64,000 nt of DNA from Cristatella mucedo (lineage: Eukaryota; Bryozoa; Phylactolaemata; Cristatellidae), in contig WPIO01000154.1 of assembly GCA_009760855.2 (NCBI GenBank), positions 296,001-360,000 on the forward strand, in the 5' to 3' direction. Below, in pieces: positions 1-11,506 of this stretch; the stretch's first letter is position 1; each line of letters starts with the position of its first letter. Under the pieces are notes generated by a model. It ran no database searches. It worked only from the letters and a program-made list of their open reading frames with translations, and was not told the DNA's origin. A program made the translations under genes and the position numbers.

Positions 1-71
1 GCACCCAGAGCAGAAGCGCGTCGTCCGTTGATAGCGGAAGTTCTTTTGATGCGCTGACTGAAGTCACCGCT
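1..71 (-). CDS. CAMSAP: CAMSAP exon leading into the CH domain (partial)
   Basis: The acceptor is the pyrimidine-rich stretch ending in TGTGTCGTGTAG, just above base 71 on the minus strand. The first base completes an Arg codon begun in the previous exon. The peptide contains SASKELP followed by DALLLWV, matching the family signature of SASKELP, an acidic spacer and an aliphatic/aromatic FWINKV-like start of the CH domain. The exon is cut by the window edge, so its donor is not visible. Confidence 0.85.
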
Positions 72-3000
72 CTACACGACACAAATACCGACGAATAAGC
101 CGCAGACAGTTGGTCAAAGAAACTGTCACTGTCCATAACACATCGACAACACATTACACAATGGTACACTATGCTCTGGCCCTGAACAAAGAGTAAAAAG
201 TAAAAGACTAGACAACAGGCAAACGTAAAAAATATACCGGAGAGAAAAAGAGGCAGCAACAGACGAATTGCATACATATTGACTATGATGGATGATCATG
301 TAGATCATAGATCTGCATGATCATAGATCTGTATGATCATAGATCTGCATGATCATAGTTCTGCATGATCATAGATCTGCATGATCATAGATTTGCATGA
401 TCATAGATCTGCATGATCAGAGATCTGCATGATCAGAGATCTGTATGATCAGAGATCTGCATGATCATAGATCTGCATGATCATAGATCTGTATGATCAG
501 AGATCTGTATGATCAGATATCTGCATGATCATAGATCTGCATTATCATAGATCTGTATGATCATAGATCTGCATGATCATAGATCTGTATGATCATAGAT
601 CTGCATGATCAGAGATCTGCACGATCATAGATCTGTATGATCAGAGATCTGTACGATCAGAGATCTGTATGATCATAGATCTGTATGATCATAGATCTGC
701 TCTGTACAAACTCTCAAATCTGGTTGGCGATGTCCAACCAATACAATACTACCCAACCACTGCATAAATTCCCCACGAGAGCTGCTACAGGTGGTCAATC
801 CTTCACAGTCGGGCTTTGAGCCTAACTACCTAAATTCTGTGTAGACGTGTATAGAACCTACCCCTATACTAACCTGGGTTTGCTAGTCCCTTAGTAAGTC
901 AGGTGATCGTCACTGACGTCATGTTTGTCGAGTTCTTAGTATGACATTTACAGTACTACTGCGACGGTACAGCAACTATGAGTATTCATATAAGGAAGAA
1001 AGGGAAGATGCTGCAACATGTACTCTCTAAGCTGAAATTGAATATTAAAATGCTAGAACTTCACTGGACTATTAACTTAAAGGGGTTGTTCACAGGGTGG
1101 CCAAGACATTCCAGCAGCTTTCGCTCTCTCTATGCTGTCGCCGAAGTGAACGCTTCCGTGTGGATGAGCTGAGTTGGCGCATCAGAAAGCTGACTGGGTG
1201 AGAGTGACCGACCGGAAGTCATGCTGTGTCGGCCTCATGCATAAATAGAATCTGCCCGAGATTCTTCACGTGGATGGGGAGGCTTACAATATGGCGAGTG
1301 CACACCAGCTAGGTCAGCAGACACTCAGGCCTGCCTTCCTGAGCAAAGTTGAACTTTACAGTGACTTTTCACAGGTGTATGCTAGATTATTTATAATTTA
1401 TGTGCATGTGTGTGTGTAAATTTTAGTTTAGGTGACCAAAACCATCCAACTGCACTTGGTCAGCAGTAGAGGCTGCAGGTTGATAAGTAGAGAATCAACT
1501 CAAAGCCCACAGGTGGGGCTACATCAAGCAACAGCTGACTACCTTTGCAAGGAGAGTGCGCTTTCTACACCCGAGCTTGATCACAGTGAAATTCGAGTCA
1601 AAGCAAAACCTGGCAGGTACACGAATCTCATCACAAAAGCAGTCGCTGATATTGCGCTAACCGAAGGGTTGGGCCAAGGATATGTGACTTCTCAGTGGCC
1701 AGCACATAGTAATGCCTATACAGCCAGGCAGCTAGTTGATTGATTTGCTGTCGGAGTGACACGATGGGTTCTGACCGGTCCCGTAACACAATTAAGTGTC
1801 CTCAAGCGAGTAATGCAACCACCGTCTCTACTTCTGTCGTTCAGCTGGTTACAGTATATGAAAGGAAACTCGTAGGCCTAGGAAATCGATTAGGCACCTC
1901 ATATTTCCGAAAGTTTGGCTCGGCCAACAACCGGGCTTGATGGTGTTAACTTCTAGGTTGTCACAGTCCTTTATAACCAACACCGGTCTTTAGACAGGTG
2001 CCTGGACTCGGACAAAGCATTCACTACCATGCAATGCCACAGTCTACTCAGCTTCACAGCCGCAACTTCAAGAGATCATCGACCAAATGACAGTAAAAGA
2101 CACATGAAAGGACGAGTACTTGGCAGTACACCAGCATGAAGATTAAATGTCTGCAAGATTTTCCCACATTTTCACGGCTTGGCTTAAGAAAGTCGAATGA
2201 ATAAGTAAGCGACGACAGATGCTCAAAGTAAACGCACGTATTTTTTTTGCAATGATGTAAGGCGTTGATCTAGTTGAGAAGTAAGCCCACAGTCAAGCTC
2301 AAAATTCCCATAATATTTAAACAAAGTCAAAAGAGGAACAAGAATGAACAAAAAATCCAACAGTTCTGTCGCAGCAAAATCGCATCGGATTCCGGTCTCA
2401 CGATACAGGTAAGGGCTCCCCCTGGGTCTTGGCTCAGGGTAAGGCGCACGCTCGTCACGACTCGCAGGTCGCGGGTTCGAAAATGGCGGTGGGAAACCAT
2501 TTATCTCCCCACTACAAGCAGCTGCGACAGCTGTTTAAGCTCTTCTGCCACTATATATAAATGAGGCAATTGAATCAGCTTTTCACCTTTTCTTTTGCCT
2601 CATGCTGTCACCCTGAAGAAAATGCAGGCAAAGTATAAAAAAAACCAGCGCACCTAAAAGTGGAGAATGACTGAGGGAGGTACCCTTATTTAGCCAGCTT
2701 TCTTTAGCATAGAGCTCTCGCTCCATCTCGGAAAACAAACGAGGTCACATACGGAGGCCGTCGGTAAACGAGAGCCGAGCAGCGTGCTCACATCGCACGC
2801 GCGCACTAACCGGATGCTCTTCATAACTCTTTCCACGGGTGCCTCCTCATCCAAGAATGCCGCCATGATTGCATCGATCATGGCCGTGTGTGCACGCTGA
2901 CCATAAAAAGAAAAGAAAAGCTCTCGAGAATGGTGGCTTAATGGCCACCGGCAGGGCATCTGAAGTGACCAACCGACCAATGCGACTAAATATGGTATCG

Positions 3001-3619
3001 GTGTAACTGAGCAGAATGCGAAACACGTCGAGCGCGACCGTTCGCAGCAGCGCGATCAATCGACATGGGCAGGACGCAAACGAGACACCGACGAGCAAGG
3101 CGCGTGCACAACTTACCGCATTAAATGGCTGAACGGCCGACAGGTCGCCTTCGGTGACAACATCATCGCCATCAACGGTGACGCTGAATCCATGCTGAGC
3201 AAGCGACTGTATGATCGACCAGTGACCTGCACAGCGACGACTATGCGGCAGGCACTGCTGCTGCTGCTAGCATGCCGAGCGGAAACAACTGCTTCGAACG
3301 AGCCTTCAGAACGCTTGTACAGACTAACGGTCGAGTTAACATGCCGTTTCACTAGAGAATAGCTGATACAGCAGCCCAGTGGCAAACCGTGCACGAGCGT
3401 CAGAGGAAGTACTCAAGCGCGTCATACGGTAGAAACAAGCCAATGGCAGGGACTCCTTGGCATTGGCAAAACGGCAGGAGGCGACATCAACCGTCAGCAG
3501 TAGTAAACAGTAAACGAAACGTGACAAGCGAAGAGAGGGCAGTCGATAGGCTATTTATTGCCCTGCCCAGCCCAGCTGATGTGAAGTGAGACGTATAGAC
3601 ATGTGTGTGTGTGCATGTG

Positions 3620-3694
<75 letters not shown>

Positions 3695-3975
3695 GCGCGA
3701 ATACAGCAAGATGCACGTGAATATAGTGCCGTCTCAGACCGGTTCAAAAAAGAGTACACGATAAACTAGGCATATGAAGGATGTTGGTTAAGGTGTGTGC
3801 CAAAAAAGCCGCTTAGGTTTTGAGTGCGCTGCAGAAAACTCTCCAGCATGACACCCATTTAGTCCTTGTGGCTTTCTGGAGTTACAGATGGAGATACATT
3901 ACATCTGACTGCAATGGCAATAGCGTACTCACTGCCCAACTAGCAGTAAAAGTGGGTGGCACACACACACACACA

Positions 3976-4010
<35 letters not shown>

Positions 4011-4012
4011 GA

Positions 4013-4043
<31 letters not shown>

Positions 4044-6140
4044 GACGAGCGAAGCAGCTAGCCTGCCTGACACCAGTAAATAAGCACACATCGTAGGCCC
4101 CTGGTAAGGACGACTGAAATCAAACTGCTTAATGTACAAGGACTCACCATTAAAGACTGCTCTCCAGGAGCCAAACATTTGCTGGCAGGCAGCACAATAC
4201 AGCTTGCTGTTGACAAGTAAAGCCTGCACGCCCGAGTTAATGTGGGCAGAGACGACGGTATCAGCCTAAAAAAAAGGCGGGAAGCAAAAAAACCGATTAA
4301 CCACATTTGCAGACTGTGCAGCACTTCCGAGAGTGGATACCTATCGCCTATGAGAGTGCCACGCACTTTTCAGTACCCAAGGTACGATGCAGAACAGCAT
4401 TGCCCTGCCCGATGCTAATAAACGGTCTCGGCCAGCCTATTCTAGGGTGCCGGGACAACCCGTACGGGCAGCATGGCCATTTCATACTTCCGGCACAGAT
4501 GGATCCTTGGATCTGCGACGAGCTGCCCCTCTGCTGAGCCCACGCTCAGAGCAGCACATTTCATATGCTTAACCTCAGACTGCTGACCAGGGGCCCACAG
4601 CTTTCTCGAATAAATAATACTAGCAATACATTTTTGTAGTGCACAAAGAAAACTGTCTTTCTAAGCATTTCACGAAGGCAGAAAAACCTACCAAATGATT
4701 AGTGAGAGTAGCGTTTGCAATTTCAGCAAACAAAGAGCAACGAGAAGCCCTATGGGGAACCAGTGTTACTAATGATTAAACAATTAATACTCCAAGAGGA
4801 CCAACCTTTTCATTCTAAAAATATATATAACTCATTTGTATAGCACCCTAAGAGAACTTAATCTCTATTCAGGCGCTTCACATGTGCCACGGGGCTCGAG
4901 TCCACGACCTCGGCCAGACCTTGGTTCGGGGCGAGCACCTTAACCACTGGGCCAAACGAGCTCGGCACACTTTACATATGATGCAAAGAATGCACGTCAA
5001 CTAGTAAGTCATAGTACAACTTCATTACAAACAGGCATGCAAAAGATAATTCAACCGGGTGGAGTAAAGGCTGTAAAGAATGGTCGGCTTTTTGGCTTCT
5101 GATTCCGGTTGCGTGTGGTTGTGCCTAAAACAAACTTCAGATCCCTTGGAGACCGTGCCTTCAGTTCGCCTGCTCGCAAAGCCCGGACTCACTAACTGCT
5201 GACGCACACATTACGTCATCACCTGGTGTTACGACATTCACAAAGACGTTAGGGTGGCGCGCCGGGAGGCCTGATGAGATAGTACTTCAGACAGGTAGGC
5301 AAGAGAATAAAAGTACCAAAAGACGTGCTCGACAGAATCTCGGAAGTCGATAAGTGGTGCGAATAGGCAGCCGCTACGCTCGCGACAGCCGAGCCTGGCT
5401 GCAGCGGAGTGCGCACGGCGTCGGCATCGCTGCTGACGCCAATTTTGCTGCATCACACTGGCGTCGTTGTCGTCTGCTAGCCAGAATCAGAGAAGACTGG
5501 GCCCTGCTGCACTCTAATCGAGGCAATACTATCATAAAGCACGGACTAACGGGCAAAATGAAATATTTAAGAGGATTTTTAGCGTCGCCTAGACAACCCC
5601 TATGCACTATGGGCCTGCCCGTGAAAGAAATTCGATTGCAAACCCAGGCAAAACCGAATCACGACATTTTTCCACTCCATGCATGCCCCCAAGCAAGCGC
5701 TGCCTCACAGCAGGACAACGACAATAGTCGGCTGAGGCAGCGACCTATCTAGGCTGCAGTCTTCCAGAAGGAGAGGGGGGTTGAGCAGTGCAGCTCAAAG
5801 CTGCCGAACGACGACTTCACGGCACTTAATGGCAAACTGCCGAGCCGCGAATGCTTACATAGCACGTGTCCAAAAATGGCCACACTAAAAGCATCTCTGC
5901 ACGCTCCACTCTGGAGAGTGTAAGAAACACTACAGGCATGGGTATTTCATAAATTTGTTAACGGCACAAAACATGCAGATAACCGATTTGTCGGAAGCAC
6001 TATACAATAGGGCAATACAAGCATAGGCAAAAGGCCAGCGAGAATACCTCATGAGGTGGAAGAGGCTCCCTGAATTCATTTGGAACACTTCCGTCATACG
6101 CCTTATAAAGCAGCCATTTCAGTGATGCTGACAGCTTAGC
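1..6140 (-). CDS. CAMSAP: CAMSAP/Patronin gene, 5' part (five exons, runs off left edge)
   Basis: Calmodulin-regulated spectrin-associated proteins bind and protect microtubule minus ends. Five minus-strand exons (6048-6140, 4148-4265, 3117-3226, 2811-2896, 1-71) join in frame into 159 codons. The product matches the conserved N-terminal region of CAMSAP1-3/Patronin as I know it: LKWLLYKAY, then VNSKLYCAACQQ, then VIQAL-like SIIQSLAQHGF with a VTEGDLS motif, then AHTAMIDAIMAAF, then SASKELP leading into DALLLWV. The last motif opens the CAMSAP calponin-homology domain, which continues beyond base 1; the C-terminal tubulin-binding CKK domain is also off the window. All introns begin GT and end AG. 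The exon with the start codon must lie above 6140 and end in phase 0; I could not find it. The assignment to the family is firm; which vertebrate paralogue it corresponds to cannot be said. Confidence 0.88.
294..698. repeat. 16-bp satellite, about 25 copies
   Basis: Head-to-tail copies of GATCATAGATCTGCAT with scattered single-base variants (CAGAG for CATAG, TGTAT for TGCAT). Each unit carries two small palindromes, TGATCA and AGATCT. It lies inside a CAMSAP intron. Confidence 0.95.
699..2424. other. CAMSAP intron sequence without recognisable features
   Basis: This stretch holds only short chance reading frames on both strands. I see no splice-bounded coding block, no tandem repeat and no LINE or SINE match to the families found elsewhere in the window. 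Confidence 0.5.
2425..2580 (+). repeat. SINE-2 copy (tRNA-derived)
   Basis: A tRNA-like head with an internal promoter-like GGTCGCGGGTTCGA (B box) is followed by GGCGGTGGG, a tail containing CTCTTCTG and CTATATATAAATGAGGC, and an end resembling TTGAATCAG. The same head and tail recur at 33575-33722, which is why I call it a family. Confidence 0.7.
2811..2896 (-). CDS. CAMSAP: CAMSAP exon with AHTAMIDAIMAAF motif
   Basis: The acceptor is TCTTTTTATGGTCAG and the donor is GTTAGT. The exon is 86 bases, starts in phase 0 and ends with two bases of an Arg codon. The peptide RAHTAMIDAIMAAFLDEEAP corresponds to the conserved 'SAHMAMVDALMMAY' segment of CAMSAPs. The intron to the next exon upstream is only 220 bases. 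Confidence 0.88.
3117..3226 (-). CDS. CAMSAP: CAMSAP exon with SIIQSLAQHGF and VTEGDLS motifs
   Basis: The acceptor is TCGCTGTGCAG and the donor GTAAGT. Two bases complete a Gly codon and 36 codons follow, ending in phase 0. SIIQSLAQHGF aligns with the family's 'SVIQALSRKGIYV' and VVTEGDLSAV with 'PVTESDLSRA'. Confidence 0.88.
3602..3696. repeat. (GT)n microsatellite
   Basis: Near-perfect GT dinucleotide array with two GTGCAT interruptions at its left end and GCGTGTGCGCG at the right. It is in a CAMSAP intron. Confidence 0.97.
3795..3905 (+). mobile_element. LINE B 3' end fragment
   Basis: The segment carries the LINE B terminal motifs found at 30530-30625: a GTGAGTGCG-like run, CTCTCC-GCAT-ACACCCA, then GGAGTTAC-GA-GGAGATACAT and a TTACAT tail. 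It is diverged and lacks any open frame. Confidence 0.75.
3960..4042. repeat. (AC)n/(ACGC)n compound microsatellite
   Basis: Runs of AC, then about nine CACG units, then ACATAC and AC again. It is in a CAMSAP intron about 100 bases from exon 4148-4265. Confidence 0.95.
4148..4265 (-). CDS. CAMSAP: CAMSAP exon with VNSKLYCAACQQMF motif
   Basis: The acceptor is a clean TTTTTTTTAG and the donor GTGAGT. The exon is 118 bases, begins in phase 0 and leaves one G for the next exon. LLVNSKLYCAACQQ aligns with the family's 'LLLSSELYCRVCSLIL', including both cysteines. The tail SWRAVFNG replaces the KGD-containing stretch of vertebrate CAMSAP1 and is poorly conserved. Confidence 0.88.
4830..4968 (-). 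repeat. SINE-1 copy (tRNA head, LINE-like tail)
   Basis: Read on the minus strand: a tRNA-like head with TGGCCCAGTGGTTAAGGTGC (A-box region) and GGACTCGAGCCCC (B-box region), then GAAGCGCCTGAATAGAG, ATTAAGTTCTCTTAGGG and TGCTATACAAATGAG. The same order recurs in all SINE-1 copies in this window. Confidence 0.88.
4969..6047. other. CAMSAP intron sequence, nothing recognised
   Basis: Several overlapping short open frames around 5238-5752 lie in a GC-richer patch, but none has splice-bounded coding character or a family match. I treat the stretch as intron. Confidence 0.45.
6048..6140 (-). CDS. CAMSAP: CAMSAP exon with LKWLLYKAY motif (most 5' exon found)
   Basis: The acceptor is TTTTTGTTCGTAG and the donor GTATTC. 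The exon is exactly 31 codons, phase 0 at both ends. AKLSASLKWLLYKAY matches 'AKIAANLQWICAKAYG', and VPNEFREP matches 'IPEDLRDPFY'. Family members have about 10-40 residues before this point, so one more short coding exon is expected upstream. Confidence 0.87.
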
Positions 6141-6437
6141 CTACGAACAAAAAGTTCGGGTGATCGTCAAAAAAAATGCACATACAGAAATAGCAAGCAG
6201 GAGGACGGCTTGATAAAAAAAATGGTATTTCAAGCTGCGGCTAACACATCAAACACCTACTGCTACTGCAGCCATGGCTATCCGTTCAGGTTCAGCGAAT
6301 CCCTATAGAGCAATGACGATTGATTGTGGAGATTTCAAACATGGACCAGGCTCGTGAGATTCCAGCACTAAGACCTATACTGAACCAAATTTAGAGCCTA
6401 GTGCTTCAGCATACATTGCAGAAACTAATAGAAATGA

Positions 6438-6462
6438 GATAACATAACATAACATAACATAA
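6438..6462. repeat. (ATAAC)n pentanucleotide tract
   Basis: Five tandem ATAAC units, perfect. Confidence 0.85.
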
Positions 6463-6559
6463 ATGAGCACCATTAGCGTACAAGCAATGCCTAGTTGCCA
6501 ATAGCTGTCACGCGCACTCGTTTTCTATTCAGTCTGCGGCTGGCAGCTAAATCTACATT

Positions 6560-6700
6560 CGCCCAAGGCTCCTGGGGCTATTAGCCAAGTCCGACCAAGG
6601 TCTGACTGAGGTCGTGGGCTCGAGCCCCGAGGCATATGTGAAGCGCCTGAATAGAGATTAAGTTTTCCTGGGGCGCTATATAAATGAATTATAAAAAAAA
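6560..6700 (+). repeat. SINE-1 copy, degenerate head
   Basis: The B-box-like GTGGGCTCGAGCCCC and the LINE-like tail (GAAGCGCCTGAATAGAG, then GGGCGCTATATAAATGA) are well preserved. The A-box half is eroded. Confidence 0.8.
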
Positions 6701-6834
6701 GTCAGAAGTACGATACCACTAAGCACAACGAAGGGAGATCAGGCTCGAGATTCTCATGCTTGCTAGTGGCATAAGCAGCTATTACCCAACGGCCAGAAAG
6801 AGTGCCGCGGGGCTAGGCTAGGCTCGTCTATGCT

Positions 6835-7010
6835 AGTCTAGGCTAGACTCCTCCAAACCTAGCTGAACTGCTGCACCTGTTTCAGCCTCCTCGTGACACC
6901 AGGTCCTCTATCGACAATATACTAGCTGCTACATTCCTATGCTTACAAAACGTTGGCAACAGATGCCTTGTCTCTGCTCGTCCTAGACTGTGCAACTCAG
7001 TGAGGCATAA
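6835..7010 (+). mobile_element. LINE B fragment, degenerate
   Basis: Diverged match to the reverse-transcriptase C-terminal part of LINE B: a CTAGCTGAACTGCTGCA block, then GTTTCAGC, GGTCCTAGACTGTG-like and AACTC-like blocks in the same order as at 30205-30350. No frame is open across it. Confidence 0.65.
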
Positions 7011-7722
7011 TGTGGTGCAGCATCATGCTGGGCAGCGATCATTACACAGCTGCTGCAGTTGCATGCGGCATTGGAGGCTTTAGTATGCAGTCAAAAAAAG
7101 CAAATGCATGAGCGAGGGTCCAGTCCTGGACGATGAAAGTTCAACCATGTAATGCACTACGAAAAGGTGCAGTATAAGACGTCAAAGGCCTGTCTCAGCA
7201 GGCTTCGGATGAACGGCAAGACACAAACCAGAACGGAGCATTTAAAGATTAATGCAAAACTAGTTTGGCCTCAACAGGGCTATTATGGAAAGTTGGCTAT
7301 CATTTTTAGTCCAGACCAGAAGGGGTTCAACTCATACATTCTGAGAGCACTTCAATGCTAAGAGCTGACACACCAGAAGCCTATTTATTGCACACATGCC
7401 ACTGGTCTCAGCCATTTGCCTGCTTGAACGGTTTGCATGATTACAACGTGTCAGCTGGTCATGGGTAGCAAGCATGCCTTAGCCAGTGACGGCTGCTGAT
7501 TGGGGGTCGAATAAGTCGAACCCAGCTGGCGCACAACACCTGCCACCTTTTTGCCGTCCAACCACCGGGAAAAAAAGAAAAGCCACAAGCTGCCACTAGA
7601 CGCGCGCAACTGGCCTCTTTCCTGGCCAAGTGCCAAGAACTATCTGATCTGCTCAGAATCCTTCTGATGTGCTAGCTAACATGTGCACGAGCCCCTAGTC
7701 AGGACCATACTAGAAACATACA
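7011..7722. other. Unassigned stretch
   Basis: No repeat family or coding block recognised. A frame at 7152-7361 on the plus strand is open but shows no family resemblance and no splice context. Confidence 0.4.
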
Positions 7723-8085
7723 GAATAATAATGCACTTGATAAAGCGCCCTCAGAGAACTCAATCTCTCTCTAGGCGCTTTACATTTGCTGCAAAGTGAA
7801 ATGCAATTGAATGGTAAGTAAAATCATGCTTGAAAAACAGACAAAATGAATAATATGGTTAGGGGTGACATGCACAGGGTCAGCATGCAAATGTGGTTAG
7901 TGGCAGCATGCAGTGTCAGCACGCATAAGCACATCGAGGGCGAATCACAGGGACCCACTAAATGCTGTCCTAAATAGGTGTGTTTTTAAGTTCCTTTTAA
8001 ATGTGGTCAGGTCAGGGGATGTTCTGACGCAGGTCGGGAGGGAGTTCCAGGCTTTGGGAGCATACGAATATCGACCTAAAAGATG
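7723..8085 (-). mobile_element. LINE A 3' end, 5'-truncated copy
   Basis: Read on the minus strand it runs from the end of the reverse-transcriptase frame through the LINE A 3' untranslated region (repeated GCATGC-containing blocks such as CTAACCATATTATTCATTTT) to the terminal hairpin GTAAAGCGCCTAGAGAG, GAGGGCGCTTTATCAAGTGC and an ATT tail. Confidence 0.88.
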
Positions 8086-8129
8086 ACAAGAACTTATTTC
8101 TCACACCCTTAGTTCAGTGAGTCGTCCTT

Positions 8130-8295
8130 TAAGTGCTGGCGTGTTCTGCAACTGTGCACGATATGACTAAACAATAGACGTGCTTTCTTTTCTGCACATG
8201 TAAAGTGCCTAGACAGGCAATTGGCTCTTTTGCAGCACTATATAAACCATCTATAATCATCACAATTATTATTGTTATTATCATCTACTCTGCTA
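8130..8295 (+). mobile_element. LINE-like 3' tail, related family
   Basis: GTAAAGTGCCTAGACAGGC is followed by TTTTGCAGCACTATATAAACC and an (ATT)n tail. The layout is that of an L2/CR1 3' end but the sequence differs from LINE A. Confidence 0.6.
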
Positions 8296-8884
8296 CGACA
8301 TCTCAATTTGCCTGCAAAAGAAGTGAAACTGTATATATGTCCTTGCCGATTAGTTTGATGATGTGAGGCTTAGTACACTGCGGTAGCACTAACAAGCAAT
8401 CAGCCACAGCATATGAAAATAGTGCATCCTTACACAATGCAATGCATCAGCCTTCGCCCTACTACCAGCTAGTAAGTTAGCAGCTCAGCCCTCTCCAGTC
8501 ACCTAGTGCTTAACAGCATTAACAGCCTCTAGTGCCAAACCGGCCAATCAGCAACATGCAGGAAAGAAGCTGTATCCTAACTGTATCGATTATTTCAGGA
8601 TATGGCTGACATTCCTTATGCTTTGGTGACAGAAAAGGCAGCTTGTATCCAGGCACACACCAATACAATGGAAATTTTACATCAGCATCCAGAACGAGAA
8701 ACACGACAAAGAGAACGTGATCTTCTGATCTTGCAAATAAGTTGAAAATGCCAAATGGACAGACCAAAAGCAAGATTCTGGTTTGCTTGCTGACCAGGTC
8801 TATAATGTCCTCCATACTTGGCAGGACGAATAAACACCAGCCTGTCCCGGTGGAAGCTAGCAAACACACGCAATCTAACTGATT

Positions 8885-9105
8885 CACGTGATTCGGTCTC
8901 TGTGTGTATATGCGTGCTGACACTGTGCATGCTGCCACTAATCCATATTTGCATGATGACCCTATGCATGTCACCCCTAACCATGGTGTGCTTGACGTTG
9001 AGCATGCTGCCATTAACCATTCGATCATGCTTCCTTGCAGCAAACGTAAAGTGCCCAGAAAGAGATTAAGTTATCTGAGAGTGCTATACAAATGTATTAT
9101 CATTC
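8885..9105 (+). mobile_element. LINE A 3' end copy
   Basis: The TGACACTGTGCATGCTGCC and CTATGCATGTCACCCCTAAC blocks are followed by the terminal GTGCCCAGAAAGAGATTAAG hairpin and GTATTATCATT tail. It is an old copy with several substitutions. Confidence 0.85.
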
Positions 9106-11012
9106 AGTAAGTCTTCACCACGATTGCAAAACCAACGAACTGAGATGAGATACCGTGTACTTGACCGGCCTGACCTTCCCCCAGCCCCATTCACTGAACA
9201 AGCAATAGCCACTTACTGCAGCTGCCTGCAGCATGCAAATGGCATGTCATGAGAGACGGCAGCTGGGACAGCTTCTCCCACACTCAGATAGCAGCCACGT
9301 TAGCCTAGCAGCTACACAACTCTGCACAGACAGAAGCAGTGGGCTGGGTGTCAGCCTTAGGCTTGAGTCTCAGAAGGCATTGCAGTGCAACTAAGTGAAG
9401 CATCGCAACGAGCCGGCTCCAAAGTCGACAAAAGTGAACATCGTCCATCGAACCACTATTCAGTGGATGACCCTGGTGCCGAACTCACTCAGGAATGAGC
9501 CTCCCAAGAGATGGACTTAACCTTCAACTGAAGCTAAACTGATCAGTAAAGGTTGCCGCCGAAGTCATGCACCGCTGGAGCACATGAAGGACAGCTTAAC
9601 CTCTGACTATGACTCTGACTATGAGTAATTACACAGTGATGGGCATGGGCACATTTGTGAGATGTGTGTGCCCTCAAAGAGAACTCATTTGGTAATGCTG
9701 GAAGAGATTCGCTGCACCTCGGTAGACGTAATTCGTTTTGGCTCGAATGCCTTTTCCCTCGACTTGTTTGCTGCGATACGAATCAGCACAAACAAATACA
9801 CACGTGCACTGACACCTACACAGCCTCACACTGTCCACGAGGAGAGTGGCATGTTCACGTCTTGACTTTCACTGACTGGGCAAGTGAAAAAGGAATGAAA
9901 AAGTTGGAATCCCCTGCCAGATCTCATCGCACAGCGTGACAAGCATTTCCGGCCTAGCGCACAATGGAGCTGTGCCGGCCGACGGCAGAAGCTCTGCCAA
10001 CGGCTGAAGTTCTGCCGAGATCACAGCCGAGATGTTTGCCTTTTGAATCCTGACAGCTCGACACGGCGGCACGCGACAAGCGCAAGCGGCCGACTTCTAT
10101 CAGATAAACAAATTGAACTCGGTGCGCTCGTTGCACCAACAAAAGTTATGAAGAAGTAAATGGAGGGTGTGCTGCTCTGTCCCGAACCGCCGGGGGGGGG
10201 GGGGCCCACCCACCTGGAAAAAAACGTCTTCAGCCTCAGCAACCAGGTCAGCCTCGCCTCCTATGCCTAACAGCAAACGCAACTGGCAAAGGGAGGGGGT
10301 GGAAGGGGATGGCAAGCATGCACTCATCCACCTGTCTGCAGCTCCTTCAGAGTCTCGACGGCCTGGTTTTTGGGTGGCCTGAAACAAACCGATCGCTCGC
10401 TCCCAGCCCGGTCGTTCTCGCTACTCATCACAGGACTAAAGTAATTCCGGCTACAGATGAGTGGTCAAACATTCCTGGTGAGACTATTAATGCCACTGCA
10501 GCTGGCACGACGCCCCCACAATTCCTAAAACACGGTTATTTTAAAGAGTCACCACTCAGTCTGAACCTCCTTACCTACAAAATGAAACTTTAGCCGTACT
10601 AGCCGAAAAATGCTTATCAACATCAACAGCAAAAATTAAAAAAAATATACATCCAGAACTGACAGCCAGATTTACACTAGACACAGGCCACTGCTGCCAT
10701 GGCTGCTACTCTATTCAAGTAATAATGGGTTTACAACTGGGCCATGCATACTTAAGTTTGCCATAGCATGCAAAAAGATATTCATAAAATATTAATATCG
10801 TAATAATATTTCTTATCAGCCCAAAAACAAACACCGGCTGTTGGTATCTATGCATTTACTATGGCATCGCCAGATCATGATTGCCTATGCCCTCCCATTG
10901 TATCCCCAAGCACAGAGGCAGCAAACTTCTGCCTTGTGACATCTACTGCTGCACTTCATTGAGCCGGAATTTTACTGAAAAGCGGGAATTTTACTGAAAA
11001 CGTCGGCTACTG

Positions 11013-11016
<4 letters not shown>
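9106..11016. other. Unassigned stretch between LINE A copy and (AT)n tract
   Basis: A GC-richer patch around 9960-10400 includes a G10+ run at about 10191-10204 and overlapping short frames on both strands, none recognised. The rest is AT-rich with no family match. Confidence 0.4.

Positions 11017-11102
<86 letters not shown>
11017..11102. repeat. (AT)n microsatellite
   Basis: About 86 bases of alternating TA with one G interruption near 11051. Confidence 0.97.
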
Positions 11103-11106
<4 letters not shown>

Positions 11107-11506
11107 CTATAAAATAAACATACTATGGAGCTCAGATCAGGCAACTGGCTGGGCCACTGCATAAATACACACCAGATTCGTCAAAAAGTGCTTTACTTGC
11201 CTGCAACGGTAATAAGGATATTGCTAATATCATATAAATATATTAAGCTTATATATTAAGCCTATTAAGCTAATATATAAGGATCTTGCTACCAAATCCA
11301 AGAAAGCAGCACAGCAAGGGAGCAGGAGACGTGGCAGCAGCAGCAGACACAGAAAGAGTTCACTTACGTCCGAGCAAGCACCAAGCACTGTGCAACAGCG
11401 CACTCGAGGATTGGCGATCTTATTTTAGGCACCACTGAGGTTGCTTGGCGTCCCCGCCCCCACTAATCAGCGAGGCACTTCAAGCTACCACTTCGATCAT
11501 CTCTCA

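Noticed and set aside
294-698. CRISPR array
   Set aside because: Units are contiguous 16-mers without spacers, in an animal intron; there are no cas genes.
2847-3098. An extra CAMSAP exon between 2897 and 3116
   Set aside because: A helical-looking frame with YTDTIFSRIGRLVTSDALP exists there, but its only acceptor would put it in a frame with a stop. The joined exons 3117 and 2896 are in phase and match the family without it.
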